From Symbiodinium natans (lineage: Eukaryota; Sar; Dinophyceae; Suessiales; Symbiodiniaceae), in assembly GCA_905221605.1 (NCBI GenBank), contig CAJNDS010001386.1, forward strand, positions 1-20,475: 20,475 nt of DNA. The letters are read 5' to 3'. The notes under the pieces are model-generated. The model was not told where the DNA came from. It ran no database searches and worked only from the letters and a program-made list of their open reading frames with translations. Made by a program: the position numbers and the translations under genes. This document shows positions 1-9,480 of the stretch, one piece after another; position 1 is the first letter of the stretch, and every line of letters starts with the position of its first letter.

Positions 1-796
1 AACAACCAGCAACCAGCAACCAGCAACCAGCAACCAGCAGCAACCAGCAACCAGCAGCAACCAGCAACCAGCAGCAACCAGCAACCAGCAGCAACCAGCA
101 ACCAGCAGCAACCAGCAGCAACCAGCAGCAACCAGCAGCAGCCAGCAGCAACCAGCAGCAACCAGCAGCAACCAGCAGCAACCAGCAGCAACCAGCAGCA
201 ACCAGCAACAACCAGCAGCAACCAGCAGCAACCAGCAGCAACCAGCAGCAACCAGCAGCAACCAGCAGCAACCAGCAGCAACCAGCAGCAACCAGCAGCA
301 ACCAGCAGCAACCAGCAACAACCAGCAGCAACCAGCAGCAACCAGCAGCAACCAGCAACAACCAGCAGCAACCAGCAACAACCAGCAGCAACCAGCAACA
401 ACCAGCAACAACCAGCAACAACCAGCAACAACCAGCAACAACCAGCAACAACCAGCAACAACCAGCAACAACCAGCAACAACCAGCAACAGCCAGCAACA
501 ACCAGCAACAACCAGCAGCAACCAGCAGCAACCAGCAGCAACCAGCAGCAACCAGCAGCAACCAGCAGCAACCAGCAGCAACCAGCAGCAACCAGCAGCA
601 ACCAGCAGCAACCAGCAGCAACCAGCAGCAACCAGCAGCAGCCAGCAGCAGCCAGCAGCAACCAGCAGCAACCAGCAGCAACCAGCAGCAACCAGCAGCA
701 ACCAGCAGCAACCAGCAGCAACCAGCAGCAACCAGCAGCAACCAGCAGCAACCAGCACCAAGCAGCAACAACCAGCAACAACCAGCAACCAGCAAC
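1..796. repeat. 10-bp microsatellite array, copy 1 (left end cut)
   Basis: Roughly eighty units of a decamer whose dominant form is ACCAGCAGCA. Variants are ACCAGCAACA (concentrated around 350-520), GCCAGCAGCA, and a shorter ACCAGCA form at the left end. The order of variants is the same as in copy 2. Because 10 is not a multiple of 3, all three plus frames read the same Q/N/P/A/T/S decapeptide and all three minus frames read a hydrophobic W/C/L/V/A decapeptide. Long open frames here are therefore a property of the period and not evidence of a gene. Confidence 0.95.
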
Positions 797-887
797 AAAG
801 AACAAAGAATAAAGAACAAAGAACAAAGAACAAACAACAAACAACAAACAACAAACAACAAACAACAAACAACAAACAACAAACAAC
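797..887. repeat. 7-bp array, copy 1 (13 units)
   Basis: Five heptamers of AAAGAAC type (one is AAAGAAT) are followed by eight AAACAAC heptamers. The tract directly joins the 10-bp array and is followed by the A-rich block. It is strongly strand-asymmetric, with no T apart from the single variant. Confidence 0.93.
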
Positions 888-1710
888 AAAATAAACAACA
901 ACCAAGCAACCTGGTCGGATCCCACAGCAACCCAATAGCAACGAAAAAATGAAGCACGGAAAGGCACCACAGCAATCCAACAGTAGCGAAAAAATGAAGC
1001 ACAGAAAGGCACCACACAGCGACCCAAAACGAAGGAACAGAAAGGCAAAGCCAAAAACAAAAGCACGGAAAAGGCACCACATGGCGACCAAATAATGAAG
1101 GCACAAAAAAACACAGCACAAAAATGAAGGCACAGAAAGACACCACACAGCCAACACAGCGACCAAACCCAACAAAAATGAAGCACAGAAAGGCACCACA
1201 CAGCAACCAACAACGAAAAAAATAAGCACAAAAAGGCACTACACACGACTCAAAACGAAGACACAAAACGGCAATGCGGCCAAAACAAAAAGCACAGAAA
1301 AGACACCAGACAAAGGCACAAAAAAACACCACACCAGCAAAGGCACAAAAAAAAGACACACCACACAGCGACCAAAAATGAAGGCATACAGGCACCACAC
1401 AGCGACCAAAAATGAAGACACAAAAAAGGCACCACACGGCACAAAAAAAGACGCCAACACAGCGACCAAAATGAAGGCAGAAAAGCACCCCACAGCAACC
1501 CAACAGCAACGACAAAAATAAAGCACGGAAAGGCAACACAGCAACCCAGGCACCACATGGCGACAAACAATAAAGGCACAAAAAAACCAACAGAAAGAGC
1601 ATTACAGCAACCAAAAAACATGAAGAAACAGAAAGGGCATGTACATCGACCAAAAAAATATGAAGGAACAGAAAGATCATGCACAGTGACAAAAAATGTG
1701 AAGGAACAGA
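888..1710. repeat. A-rich degenerate minisatellite block, copy 1
   Basis: The block opens with a CAA-rich stretch and CCTGGTCGGA at 910-919. It then has many diverged repeats built from CAGCGACCAAA, AATGAAG, CACAGAAAGG and CACCACA words, spaced about 40-60 bp apart. The plus strand is very rich in A and poor in T. The minus strand yields Cys/Phe-rich open frames, for example 1239-1556, and the plus strand a Lys/Thr/Gln-rich one. Both vary with indels and look like shadows of base composition. No gene is supported. Confidence 0.85.
910..919 (+). other. CCTGGTCGGA junction motif
   Basis: This decamer follows the CAA-rich end of the 7-bp array. The identical word follows CAA-rich tracts at 3198-3207 and 3247-3256, and appears inverted, before GTT-rich tracts, at 2699-2708. 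A one-base variant, TCCAACCAGG, lies at 2213-2222. The other monomers have equivalent sites, e.g. 6681-6690 and 12564-12573. Its function is unknown; it marks boundaries between blocks. Confidence 0.7.
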
Positions 1711-1947
1711 GCAGAGCAGAGGAACAATTACTTCTCCTCTACAGAGCTCCTGGCTTCCTCTGCTCTGTAGAAGAGAAGCAACTGTTCCTCTGCTCTGTGC
1801 AGAGGAGAGGAACTCCTGGCATCCTCTGCTCTGTAGAAGAGCGGCAACTGTTCCTCTGCTCTGATTTACATAGATGCTCAACTGGCGCATTTGGGTTCAA
1901 AGTCCATTCGCAGGGATTCCAAGGAGTGTATGATCTCCATCAACATT

Positions 1948-2100
1948 GGGGCATGGGGCAATGGGGCTGGGGGCATGGGGCTGGGGCATGGGGCTGATTC
2001 ATCTCAAGGAGGTTGTTGTTGCCAGCCCCATGCCCCCAGCCCCATGCCCCCAGCCCCATGCCCCCCATGCCACATGCCCCCAGCCTCATGCCCTCAGCCC
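1948..2100 (+). other. G-rich/C-rich foldback with G-quadruplex potential, copy 1
   Basis: Positions 1948-1996 contain at least seven runs of four or more G separated by CAT, CAAT or CT, which meets the usual pattern for a G-quadruplex on the plus strand. Positions 2023-2100 hold the C-rich counterpart (CAGCCCCATGCCCC words), so the two halves can also pair as a hairpin across a loop of about 26 nt. Which structure forms cannot be told from sequence. Confidence 0.8.
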
Positions 2101-2406
2101 GGTTCAAAGTCCATTCGAAGGGGTTTTAAGGGGGTTCATGACAGGGGGGTTGGCATCCGAGAGGACCAAGGGCCCCATGCCCCAAGCCAAAGGTCGGACT
2201 CAGCCAGTTAAGTCCAACCAGGTTGTTGTTTGTTGTTGTTCTTTGTTGGCTGTTGTTGTTGTTGGTATTAGTCGTGGCGAAACTCTATGATGTTTCGACT
2301 AATAAGTAAATTAAAACCCTAAAGTCCATTCGCAGGGATTCAAACTATTGCGAGTGCCATTGTCAAACTCCTTTACATGATAAGTAAAGTGAAACCCTGA
2401 AGTCCA

Positions 2407-2432
2407 TTCGCAGGGATTCAAACCCCTGCGAA
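2407..2432 (+). other. Hairpin, 9-bp perfect stem
   Basis: TTCGCAGGG (2407-2415) pairs with CCCTGCGAA (2424-2432) across an 8-nt loop. The loop and flanking bases read GATTCAAACC, which fits the loose Pol III B-box pattern GWTTCRANNC. No A-box or tRNA cloverleaf was found around it. Confidence 0.6.
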
Positions 2433-2450
2433 CGCCATTGTCAAACTCGT

Positions 2451-2477
2451 CCTCTCCTCTGCTGTGCAGAGGAGAGG
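2451..2477. other. Perfect 12-bp hairpin with 3-nt loop
   Basis: CCTCTCCTCTGC (2451-2462), loop TGT, then GCAGAGGAGAGG (2466-2477). Near-identical copies with one or two mismatches recur throughout the palindromic clusters of all four B units, sometimes with ACA as the loop, i.e. in the opposite orientation. Confidence 0.8.
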
Positions 2478-2960
2478 GACTGCTGGCTTCTGCAAGGCTT
2501 CCTCTCCTCTGCTGTGCAGAGGAAAGGAACTGCTGGCTTCCTCGGAGAAGCAAGGGTTCCTCTGCTCTGCTGTGCAGAGGAGAGGAATTGTTGGCTTCCT
2601 CTGCTCTGTACAGGAGAAGCAAGGGTTCCTCTGCTCTGCTACAGGGGTAGGGGACCAGGTTGTTGTTTGTTGATTATTTTTACTACTATCCTCTTACATC
2701 CGACCAGGTTGTTGTTTGTTGTTGTTCTTTGTTTGGCTGTTGTTGTTGTTGGTGGTCAGGGTGGATCATTGGGTGGGTGGGTCGGGGGTGGCCGGAGATG
2801 GCTTCCCCCCTGCTCGCTGGAAATTGACGAAGGAGATCATGGCACTCGCAGGGATTATAGAGAGAGCCCCCCTATACCCCTGGACCGATGGCTCCTCTGC
2901 GAGACGAAGGAGATCATGCCATGGCATTCGCATGGATGTAAAGGAGTTTGACAATGGCAC

Positions 2961-2984
2961 TCGCAGGGATTTGAATCCCTGCGA
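2961..2984. other. Hairpin, 10-bp perfect stem with 4-nt loop
   Basis: TCGCAGGGAT (2961-2970), loop TTGA, then ATCCCTGCGA (2975-2984). It sits inside the right arm of the 108-bp inverted repeat. On the minus strand the loop region reads GATTCAAATC, again a fit to the loose Pol III B-box pattern. In B unit 3 the equivalent stem carries one mismatch (G at 8747). Confidence 0.65.
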
Positions 2985-3709
2985 ATGGACTTTAGGGTTT
3001 CAATTTACTTATTAGTCGAAACATCATAGGGTTTCGCCACGACTTATAAGTAAATTTTGCATTTCCCCTCCATAGCTTGAATTTCCATGATATTTCCAGC
3101 GAGCAGGGGTAAGCCATCTCCGGCCACCCCGACCCAATGACCCACCCTGACCACCAACAACAACAACAGCCAAACAAAGAACAACAACAAACAACAACCT
3201 GGTCGGATATAAGAGGATAGTGATAAAGAAGAACAACAAACAACAACCTGGTCGGACTTAACCCCCTACCCCTGTAGCAGAGGAGAGGAACCCTTGCTTC
3301 TCCTGGCAGAGGAAGCCAGCAGTTCCTCTCCTCTGCACTGCCGAGCAGAGGAACCCTTGCTTCCCCTCTACAGACCAGAGGAGCCCAGCAGTTCCTTTCC
3401 TCTGCACAGCAGAGGAGAGGAAGCCTTGCTTCTTGCTTCTCCTGGTTCCTCCTCTACTGAGCAGAAGAAGCCAGCAATGCCTTTCTTCTGCACAGCAGAG
3501 CCTTGCTTCTCCTCTACTGAGCAGAGGAAGCCAGCAGTTCCTTTCCTCTGCACAGCAGAGCAGGGGCTTCTCCTGTACAGAGCAGAGGAAGCCAACAATT
3601 CCTCTCCTCTGCACAGCAGAGCAGAGGAACCCTTGCTTCTCCTCTACTCTACAGAGCAGAGGAAGCCAGCGGTTCCTTGCAAAGGAATAGTTGTTGCTCC
3701 TCTAACACA

Positions 3710-5762
3710 GCAGAGCAGAGGAACAATTACTTCTCCTCTACAGAGCTCCTGGCTTCCTCTGCTCTGTAGAAGAGAAGCAACTGTTCCTCTGCTCTGTGCA
3801 GAGGAGAGGAACTCCTGGCATCCTCTGCTCTGTAGAAGAGCGGCAACTGTTCCTCTGCTCTGATTTACATAGATGCTCAACTGGCGCATTTGGGTTCAAA
3901 GTCCATTCGCAGGGATTCCAAGGAGTGTATGATCTCCATCAACATTGGGGCATGGGGCAATGGGGCTGGGGGCATGGGGCTGGGGCATGGGGCTGATTCA
4001 TCTCAAGGAGGTTGTTGTTGCCAGCCCCATGCCCCCAGCCCCATGCCCCCAGCCCCATGCCCCCCATGCCACATGCCCCCAGCCTCATGCCCCCAGCCCG
4101 GTTCAAAGTCCATTCGAAGGGGTTTTAAGGGGGTTCATGACAGATCCGAGAGGACCAAGGGCCCCATACCCCAAGCCAAAGGTCGGACTCAGCCAGTTAA
4201 GTCCAACCAGGTTGTTGTTTGTTGTTGTTCTTTGTTGGCTGTTATTGTTGTTGGTATTAGTCGTGGCGAAACTCTATGATGTTTCGACTAATAAGTAAAT
4301 TAAAACCCTAAAGTCCATTCGCAGGGATTCAAACTATTGCGAGCGCCATTGTCAAACTCCTTTACATGATAAGTAAAGTGAAACCCTGAAGTCCATTCGC
4401 AGGGATTCAAACCCCTGCGAATGCCATTGTCAAACTCGTCCTCTCCTCTGCTGTGCAGAGGAGAGGAACTGCTGGCTTCTGCAGAGGAGAAGCAAGAAGC
4501 AAGGCTTCCTCTCCTCTGCTGTGCAGAGGAAAGGAACTGCTGGCTTCCTCGGAGAAGCAAGGGTTCCTCTGCTCTGCTGTGCAGAGGAGAGGAATTGTTG
4601 GCTTCCTCTGCTCTGTACAGGAGAAGCAAGGGTTCCTCTGCTCTGCTACAGGGGTAGGGGACCAGGTTGTTGTTTGTTGATTATTTTTACTACTATCCTC
4701 TTACATCCGACCAGGTTGTTGTTTGTTGTTGTTCTTTGTTTGGCTGTTGTTGTTGTTGGTGGTCAGGGTGGATCATTGGGTGGGTGGGTCGGGGGTGGCC
4801 GGAGATGGCTTCCCCCCTGCTCGCTGGAAATTGACGAAGGAGATCATGGCACTCGCAGGGATTATAGAGAGAGCCTCCCTGTACCCCTGGACCGATGGCT
4901 CCTCTGCGAGACGAAGGAGATCATGCCATGGCATTCGCATGGATGTAAAGGAGTTTGACAATGGCACTCGCAGGGATTTGAATCCCTGCGAATGGACTTT
5001 AGGGTTTCAATTTACTTATTAGTCGAAACATCATAGGGTTTCGCCACGACTTATAAGTAAATTTTGCATTTCCCCTCCATAGCTTGAATTTCCATGATAT
5101 TTCCAGCGAGCAGGGGTAAGCCATCTCCGGCCACCCCGACCCAATGACCCACCCTGACCACCAACAACAACAACAGCCAAACAAAGAACAACAACAAACA
5201 ACAACCTGGTCGGATATAAGAGGATAGTGATAAAGAAGAACAACAAACAACAACCTGGTCGGACTTAACCCCCTACCCCTGTAGCAGAGGAGAGGAACCC
5301 TTGCTTCTCCTGGCAGAGGAAGCCAGCAGTTCCTCTCCTCTGCACTGCCGAGCAGAGGAACCCTTGCTTCTCCTCTACAGACCAGAGGAGCCCAGCAGTT
5401 CCTTTCCTCTGCACAGCAGAGGAGAGGAAGCCTTGCTTCTTGCTTCTCCTGGTTCCTCCTCTACTGAGCAGAAGAAGCCAGCAATGCCTTTCTTCTGCAC
5501 AGCAGAGCCTTGCTTCTCCTCTACTGAGCAGAGGAAGCCAGCAGTTCCTTTCCTCTGCACAGCAGAGCAGGGGCTTCTCCTGTACAGAGCAGAGGAAGCC
5601 AACAATTCCTCTCCTCTGCACAGCAGAGCAGAGGAACCCTTGCTTCTCCTCTACTCTACAGAGCAGAGGAAGCCAGCGGTTCCTTTCCTCTACACAGCAG
5701 AGGAGAGGAAGCCTTGCTTCTTGCTTCTCCTCTGCAGAAGTCAGCAGTTCCTCTCCTCACAG
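3710..5762. repeat. B unit 2 (2053 bp)
   Basis: Same module order as B unit 1, at offsets of 1999, 1989 and then 2007 bp as indels accumulate. It lacks about 10 bp (GGGGGTTGGC) near 4144 that units 1, 3 and 4 have. It has a longer hairpin cluster near 4480-4500. Its nested inverted repeat has arms 4260-4367 and 4943-5050; the large one has arms 4440-4831 and 5099-about 5507. Its right end differs from unit 1: the palindromic cluster continues (5682-5760) and then joins the 10-bp array of monomer 2. Confidence 0.85.
3947..4099 (+). other. G-rich/C-rich foldback with G-quadruplex potential, copy 2
   Basis: Same arrangement as at 1948-2100: at least seven G4-or-longer runs in 3947-3995, then the complementary C-rich half at about 4022-4099. 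Confidence 0.8.
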
Positions 5763-6567
5763 CCAACAACCAACAACCAGCAACCAGCAACCAGCAACCA
5801 GCAACCAGCAGCAACCAGCAACCAGCAGCAACCAGCAACCAGCAGCAACCAGCAACCAGCAGCAACCAGCAACCAGCAGCAACCAGCAGCAACCAGCAGC
5901 AACCAGCAGCAGCCAGCAGCAACCAGCAGCAACCAGCAGCAACCAGCAGCAACCAGCAGCAACCAGCAGCAACCAGCAACAACCAGCAGCAACCAGCAGC
6001 AACCAGCAGCAACCAGCAGCAACCAGCAGCAACCAGCAGCAACCAGCAGCAACCAGCAGCAACCAGCAGCAACCAGCAGCAACCAGCAACAACCAGCAGC
6101 AACCAGCAGCAACCAGCAGCAACCAGCAACAACCAGCAGCAACCAGCAACAACCAGCAGCAACCAGCAACAACCAGCAACAACCAGCAACAACCAGCAAC
6201 AACCAGCAACAACCAGCAACAACCAGCAACAACCAGCAACAACCAGCAACAACCAGCAACAGCCAGCAACAACCAGCAACAACCAGCAGCAACCAGCAGC
6301 AACCAGCAGCAACCAGCAGCAACCAGCAGCAACCAGCAGCAACCAGCAGCAACCAGCAGCAACCAGCAGCAACCAGCAGCAACCAGCAGCAACCAGCAGC
6401 AACCAGCAGCAGCCAGCAGCAGCCAGCAGCAACCAGCAGCAACCAGCAGCAACCAGCAGCAACCAGCAGCAACCAGCAGCAACCAGCAGCAACCAGCAGC
6501 AACCAGCAGCAACCAGCAGCAACCAGCACCAAGCAGCAACAACCAGCAACAACCAGCAACCAGCAAC
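5763..6567. repeat. 10-bp microsatellite array, copy 2
   Basis: About 80 units of the same decamer as at 1-796, with the order of variants conserved at offset 5771. The left end is visible here: palindromic cluster sequence of B unit 2 changes to CCAACAACCAACAACCAGC and then to the regular decamer. Open frames that start in B unit 2 continue through the array in all three plus frames (e.g. 5301-6665, 5440-6723), which shows the frames are not gene-specific. Confidence 0.95.
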
Positions 6568-6658
6568 AAAGAACAAAGAATAAAGAACAAAGAACAAAGA
6601 ACAAACAACAAACAACAAACAACAAACAACAAACAACAAACAACAAACAACAAACAAC
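6568..6658. repeat. 7-bp array, copy 2 (13 units)
   Basis: Identical in organisation and length to 797-887. Confidence 0.93.
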
Positions 6659-7481
6659 AAAATAAACAACAACCAAGCAACCTGGTCGGATCCCACAGCA
6701 ACCCAATAGCAACGAAAAAATGAAGCACGGAAAGGCACCACAGCAATCCAACAGTAGCGAAAAAATGAAGCACAGAAAGGCACCACACAGCGACCCAAAA
6801 CGAAGGAACAGAAAGGCAAAGCCAAAAACAAAAGCACGGAAAAGGCACCACATGGCGACCAAATAATGAAGGCACAAAAAAACACAGCACAAAAATGAAG
6901 GCACAGAAAGACACCACACAGCCAACACAGCGACCAAACCCAACAAAAATGAAGCACAGAAAGGCACCACACAGCAACCAACAACGAAAAAAATAAGCAC
7001 AAAAAGGCACTACACACGACTCAAAACGAAGACACAAAACGGCAATGCGGCCAAAACAAAAAGCACAGAAAAGACACCAGACAAAGGCACAAAAAAACAC
7101 CACACCAGCAAAGGCACAAAAAAAAGACACACCACACAGCGACCAAAAATGAAGGCATACAGGCACCACACAGCGACCAAAAATGAAGACACAAAAAAGG
7201 CACCACACGGCACAAAAAAAGACGCCAACACAGCGACCAAAATGAAGGCAGAAAAGCACCCCACAGCAACCCAACAGCAACGACAAAAATAAAGCACGGA
7301 AAGGCAACACAGCAACCCAGGCACCACATGGCGACAAACAATAAAGGCACAAAAAAACCAACAGAAAGAGCATTACAGCAACCAAAAAACATGAAGAAAC
7401 AGAAAGGGCATGTACATCGACCAAAAAAATATGAAGGAACAGAAAGATCATGCACAGTGACAAAAAATGTGAAGGAACAGA
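6659..7481. repeat. A-rich degenerate minisatellite block, copy 2
   Basis: Matches 888-1710 at offset 5771 with no difference noticed by eye, including the CCTGGTCGGA junction motif (6681-6690). Confidence 0.85.
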
Positions 7482-7718
7482 GCAGAGCAGAGGAACAATT
7501 ACTTCTCCTCTACAGAGCTCCTGGCTTCCTCTGCTCTGTAGAAGAGAAGCAACTGTTCCTCTGCTCTGTGCAGAGGAGAGGAACTCCTGGCATCCTCTGC
7601 TCTGTAGAAGAGCGGCAACTGTTCCTCTGCTCTGATTTACATAGATGCTCAACTGGCGCATTTGGGTTCAAAGTCCATTCGCAGGGATTCCAAGGAGTGT
7701 ATGATCTCCATCAACATT

Positions 7719-7871
7719 GGGGCATGGGGCAATGGGGCTGGGGGCATGGGGCTGGGGCATGGGGCTGATTCATCTCAAGGAGGTTGTTGTTGCCAGCCCC
7801 ATGCCCCCAGCCCCATGCCCCCAGCCCCATGCCCCCCATGCCACATGCCCCCAGCCTCATGCCCTCAGCCC
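7719..7871 (+). other. G-rich/C-rich foldback with G-quadruplex potential, copy 3
   Basis: Same arrangement as copy 1 at offset 5771: G-rich half 7719-7767 and C-rich half 7794-7871. Confidence 0.8.
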
Positions 7872-9480
7872 GGTTCAAAGTCCATTCGAAGGGGTTTTAA
7901 GGGGGTTCATGACAGGGGGGTTGGCATCCGAGAGGACCAAGGGCCCCATGCCCCAAGCCAAAGGTCGGACTCAGCCAGTTAAGTCCAACCAGGTTGTTGT
8001 TTGTTGTTGTTCTTTGTTGGCTGTTGTTGTTGTTGGTATTAGTCGTGGCGAAACTCTATGATGTTTCGACTAATAAGTAAATTAAAACCCTAAAGTCCAT
8101 TCGCAGGGATTCAAACTATTGCGAGTGCCATTGTCAAACTCCTTTACATGATAAGTAAAGTGAAACCCTGAAGTCCATTCGCAGGGATTCAAACCCCTGC
8201 GAACGCCATTGTCAAACTCGTCCTCTCCTCTGCTGTGCAGAGGAGAGGGACTGCTGGCTTCTGCAAGGCTTCCTCTCCTCTGCTGTGCAGAGGAAAGGAA
8301 CTGCTGGCTTCCTCGGAGAAGCAAGGGTTCCTCTGCTCTGCTGTGCAGAGGAGAGGAATTGTTGGCTTCCTCTGCTCTGTACAGGAGAAGCAAGGGTTCC
8401 TCTGCTCTGCTACAGGGGTAGGGGACCAGGTTGTTGTTTGTTGATTATTTTTACTACTATCCTCTTACATCCGACCAGGTTGTTGTTTGTTGTTGTTCTT
8501 TGTTTGGCTGTTGTTGTTGTTGGTGGTCAGGGTGGATCATTGGGTGGGTGGGTCGGGGGTGGCCGGAGATGGCTTCCCCCCTGCTCGCTGGAAATTGACG
8601 AAGGAGATCATGGCACTCGCAGGGATTATAGAGAGAGCCCCCCTATACCCCTGGACCGATGGCTCCTCTGCGAGACGAAGGAGATCATGCTATGGCATTC
8701 GCATGGATGTAAAGGAGTTTGACAATGGCACTCGCAGGGATTTGAAGCCCTGCGAATGGACTTTAGGGTTTCAATTTACTTATTAATCGAAACATCATAG
8801 GGTTTCGCCACGACTTATAAGTAAATTTTGCATTTCCCCTCCATAGCTTGAATTTCCATGATATTTCCAGCGAGCAGGGGTAAGCCATCTCCGGCCACCC
8901 CGACCCAATGATCCACCCTGACCACCAACAACAACAACAGCCAAACAAAGAACAACAACAAACAACAACCTGGTCGGATATAAGAGGATAGTGATAAAGA
9001 AGAACAACAAACAACAACCTGGTCGGACTTAACCCCCTACCCCTGTAGCAGAGGAGAGGAACCCTTGCTTCTCCTGGCAGAGGAAGCCAGCAGTTCCTCT
9101 CCTCTGCACTGCCGAGCAGAGGAACCCTTGCTTCTCCTCTACAGACCAGAGGAGCCCAGCAGTTCCTTTCCTCTGCACAGCAGAGGAGAGGAAGCCTTGC
9201 TTCTTGCTTCTCCTGGTTCCTCCTCTACTGAGCAGAAGAAGCCAGCAATGCCTTTCTTCTGCACAGCAGAGCCTTGCTTCTCCTCTACTGAGCAGAGGAA
9301 GCCAGCAGTTCCTTTCCTCTGCACAGCAGAGCAGGGGCTTCTCCTGTACAGAGCAGAGGAAGCCAACAATTCCTCTCCTCTGCACAGCAGAGCAGAGGAA
9401 CCCTTGCTTCTCCTCTACTCTGCAGAGCAGAGGAAGCCAGCGGTTCCTTGCAAAGGAATAGTTGTTGCTCCTCTAACACA

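Larger units (their letters stand above)
2271..3043. repeat. Nested 108-bp inverted repeat, B unit 1
   Basis: Left arm 2271-2378 and right arm 2936-3043 are reverse complements at 102 of 108 positions by hand alignment, with no gaps. The spacer is 557 bp. Part of the left arm is repeated directly about 78 bp downstream (matching words at 2322 and 2400). Equal arm length with sharp ends suggests the arms were once the termini of a discrete inverted element or were produced by a single inversion-duplication. Confidence 0.85.
2451..3500. repeat. Large imperfect inverted repeat, B unit 1
   Basis: Left arm 2451-2824 and right arm 3092-about 3500 run in opposite orientation through the same modules: palindromic CCTCTGC cluster, a GGGGTAGGGG/CCCCTACCCC segment, two GTT/CAA tracts each with the CCTGGTCGGA motif, and a GC-rich segment ending in CGCTGGAAAT (inverted: ATTTCCAGCG). 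Indels make the right arm slightly longer. The spacer is about 267 bp. The outer end is approximate because the palindromic cluster aligns in more than one register. Confidence 0.8.
1711..3709. repeat. B unit 1 (1999 bp), foldback-rich
   Basis: In order: a CCTCTGCTCTG-type palindromic cluster (1711-1862), a G-rich/C-rich foldback (1948-2100), a GTT-rich tract (about 2220-2262), a 78-bp direct duplication (about 2300-2455), and a large inverted repeat (2451-2824 against 3092-about 3500) whose spacer holds half of a nested 108-bp inverted repeat. A second palindromic cluster extends to 3709. The next unit begins at 3710 with the same GCAGAGCAGAGGAACAATTA word found at 1711. Open frames occur on both strands because the sequence is palindromic; none resembles a known protein. 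It could be a decayed foldback element fixed as satellite. Confidence 0.85.

Noticed and set aside
1-796. CRISPR array
   Set aside because: Units are contiguous 10-bp repeats with no unique spacers, and the context is eukaryotic.
2312-2325. Telomere-like AAACCCTAAA (and TTTAGGGTTT near 2992)
   Set aside because: Only a little over one unit of a TTTAGGG repeat at each place; too short to mean an interstitial telomere.
2399-2440. Complete tRNA gene
   Set aside because: Only a T-arm-like hairpin ending in GCCA is present, with an 8-nt loop; no D-arm, anticodon arm or A-box was found.
5301-6723. Long Q/N-rich plus-strand frames (427-454 codons) as a prion-like or structural protein
   Set aside because: All three plus frames are equally open through the 10-bp array because of its period, and they start in palindromic DNA. 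Copies differ in frame and ending.
5757-7661. Long Cys/Leu/Trp-rich minus-strand frame (634 codons) as a membrane protein
   Set aside because: It crosses the 10-bp array, 7-bp array and A-rich block. The other minus frames are also open, and hydrophobicity follows from the complement of the repeat.
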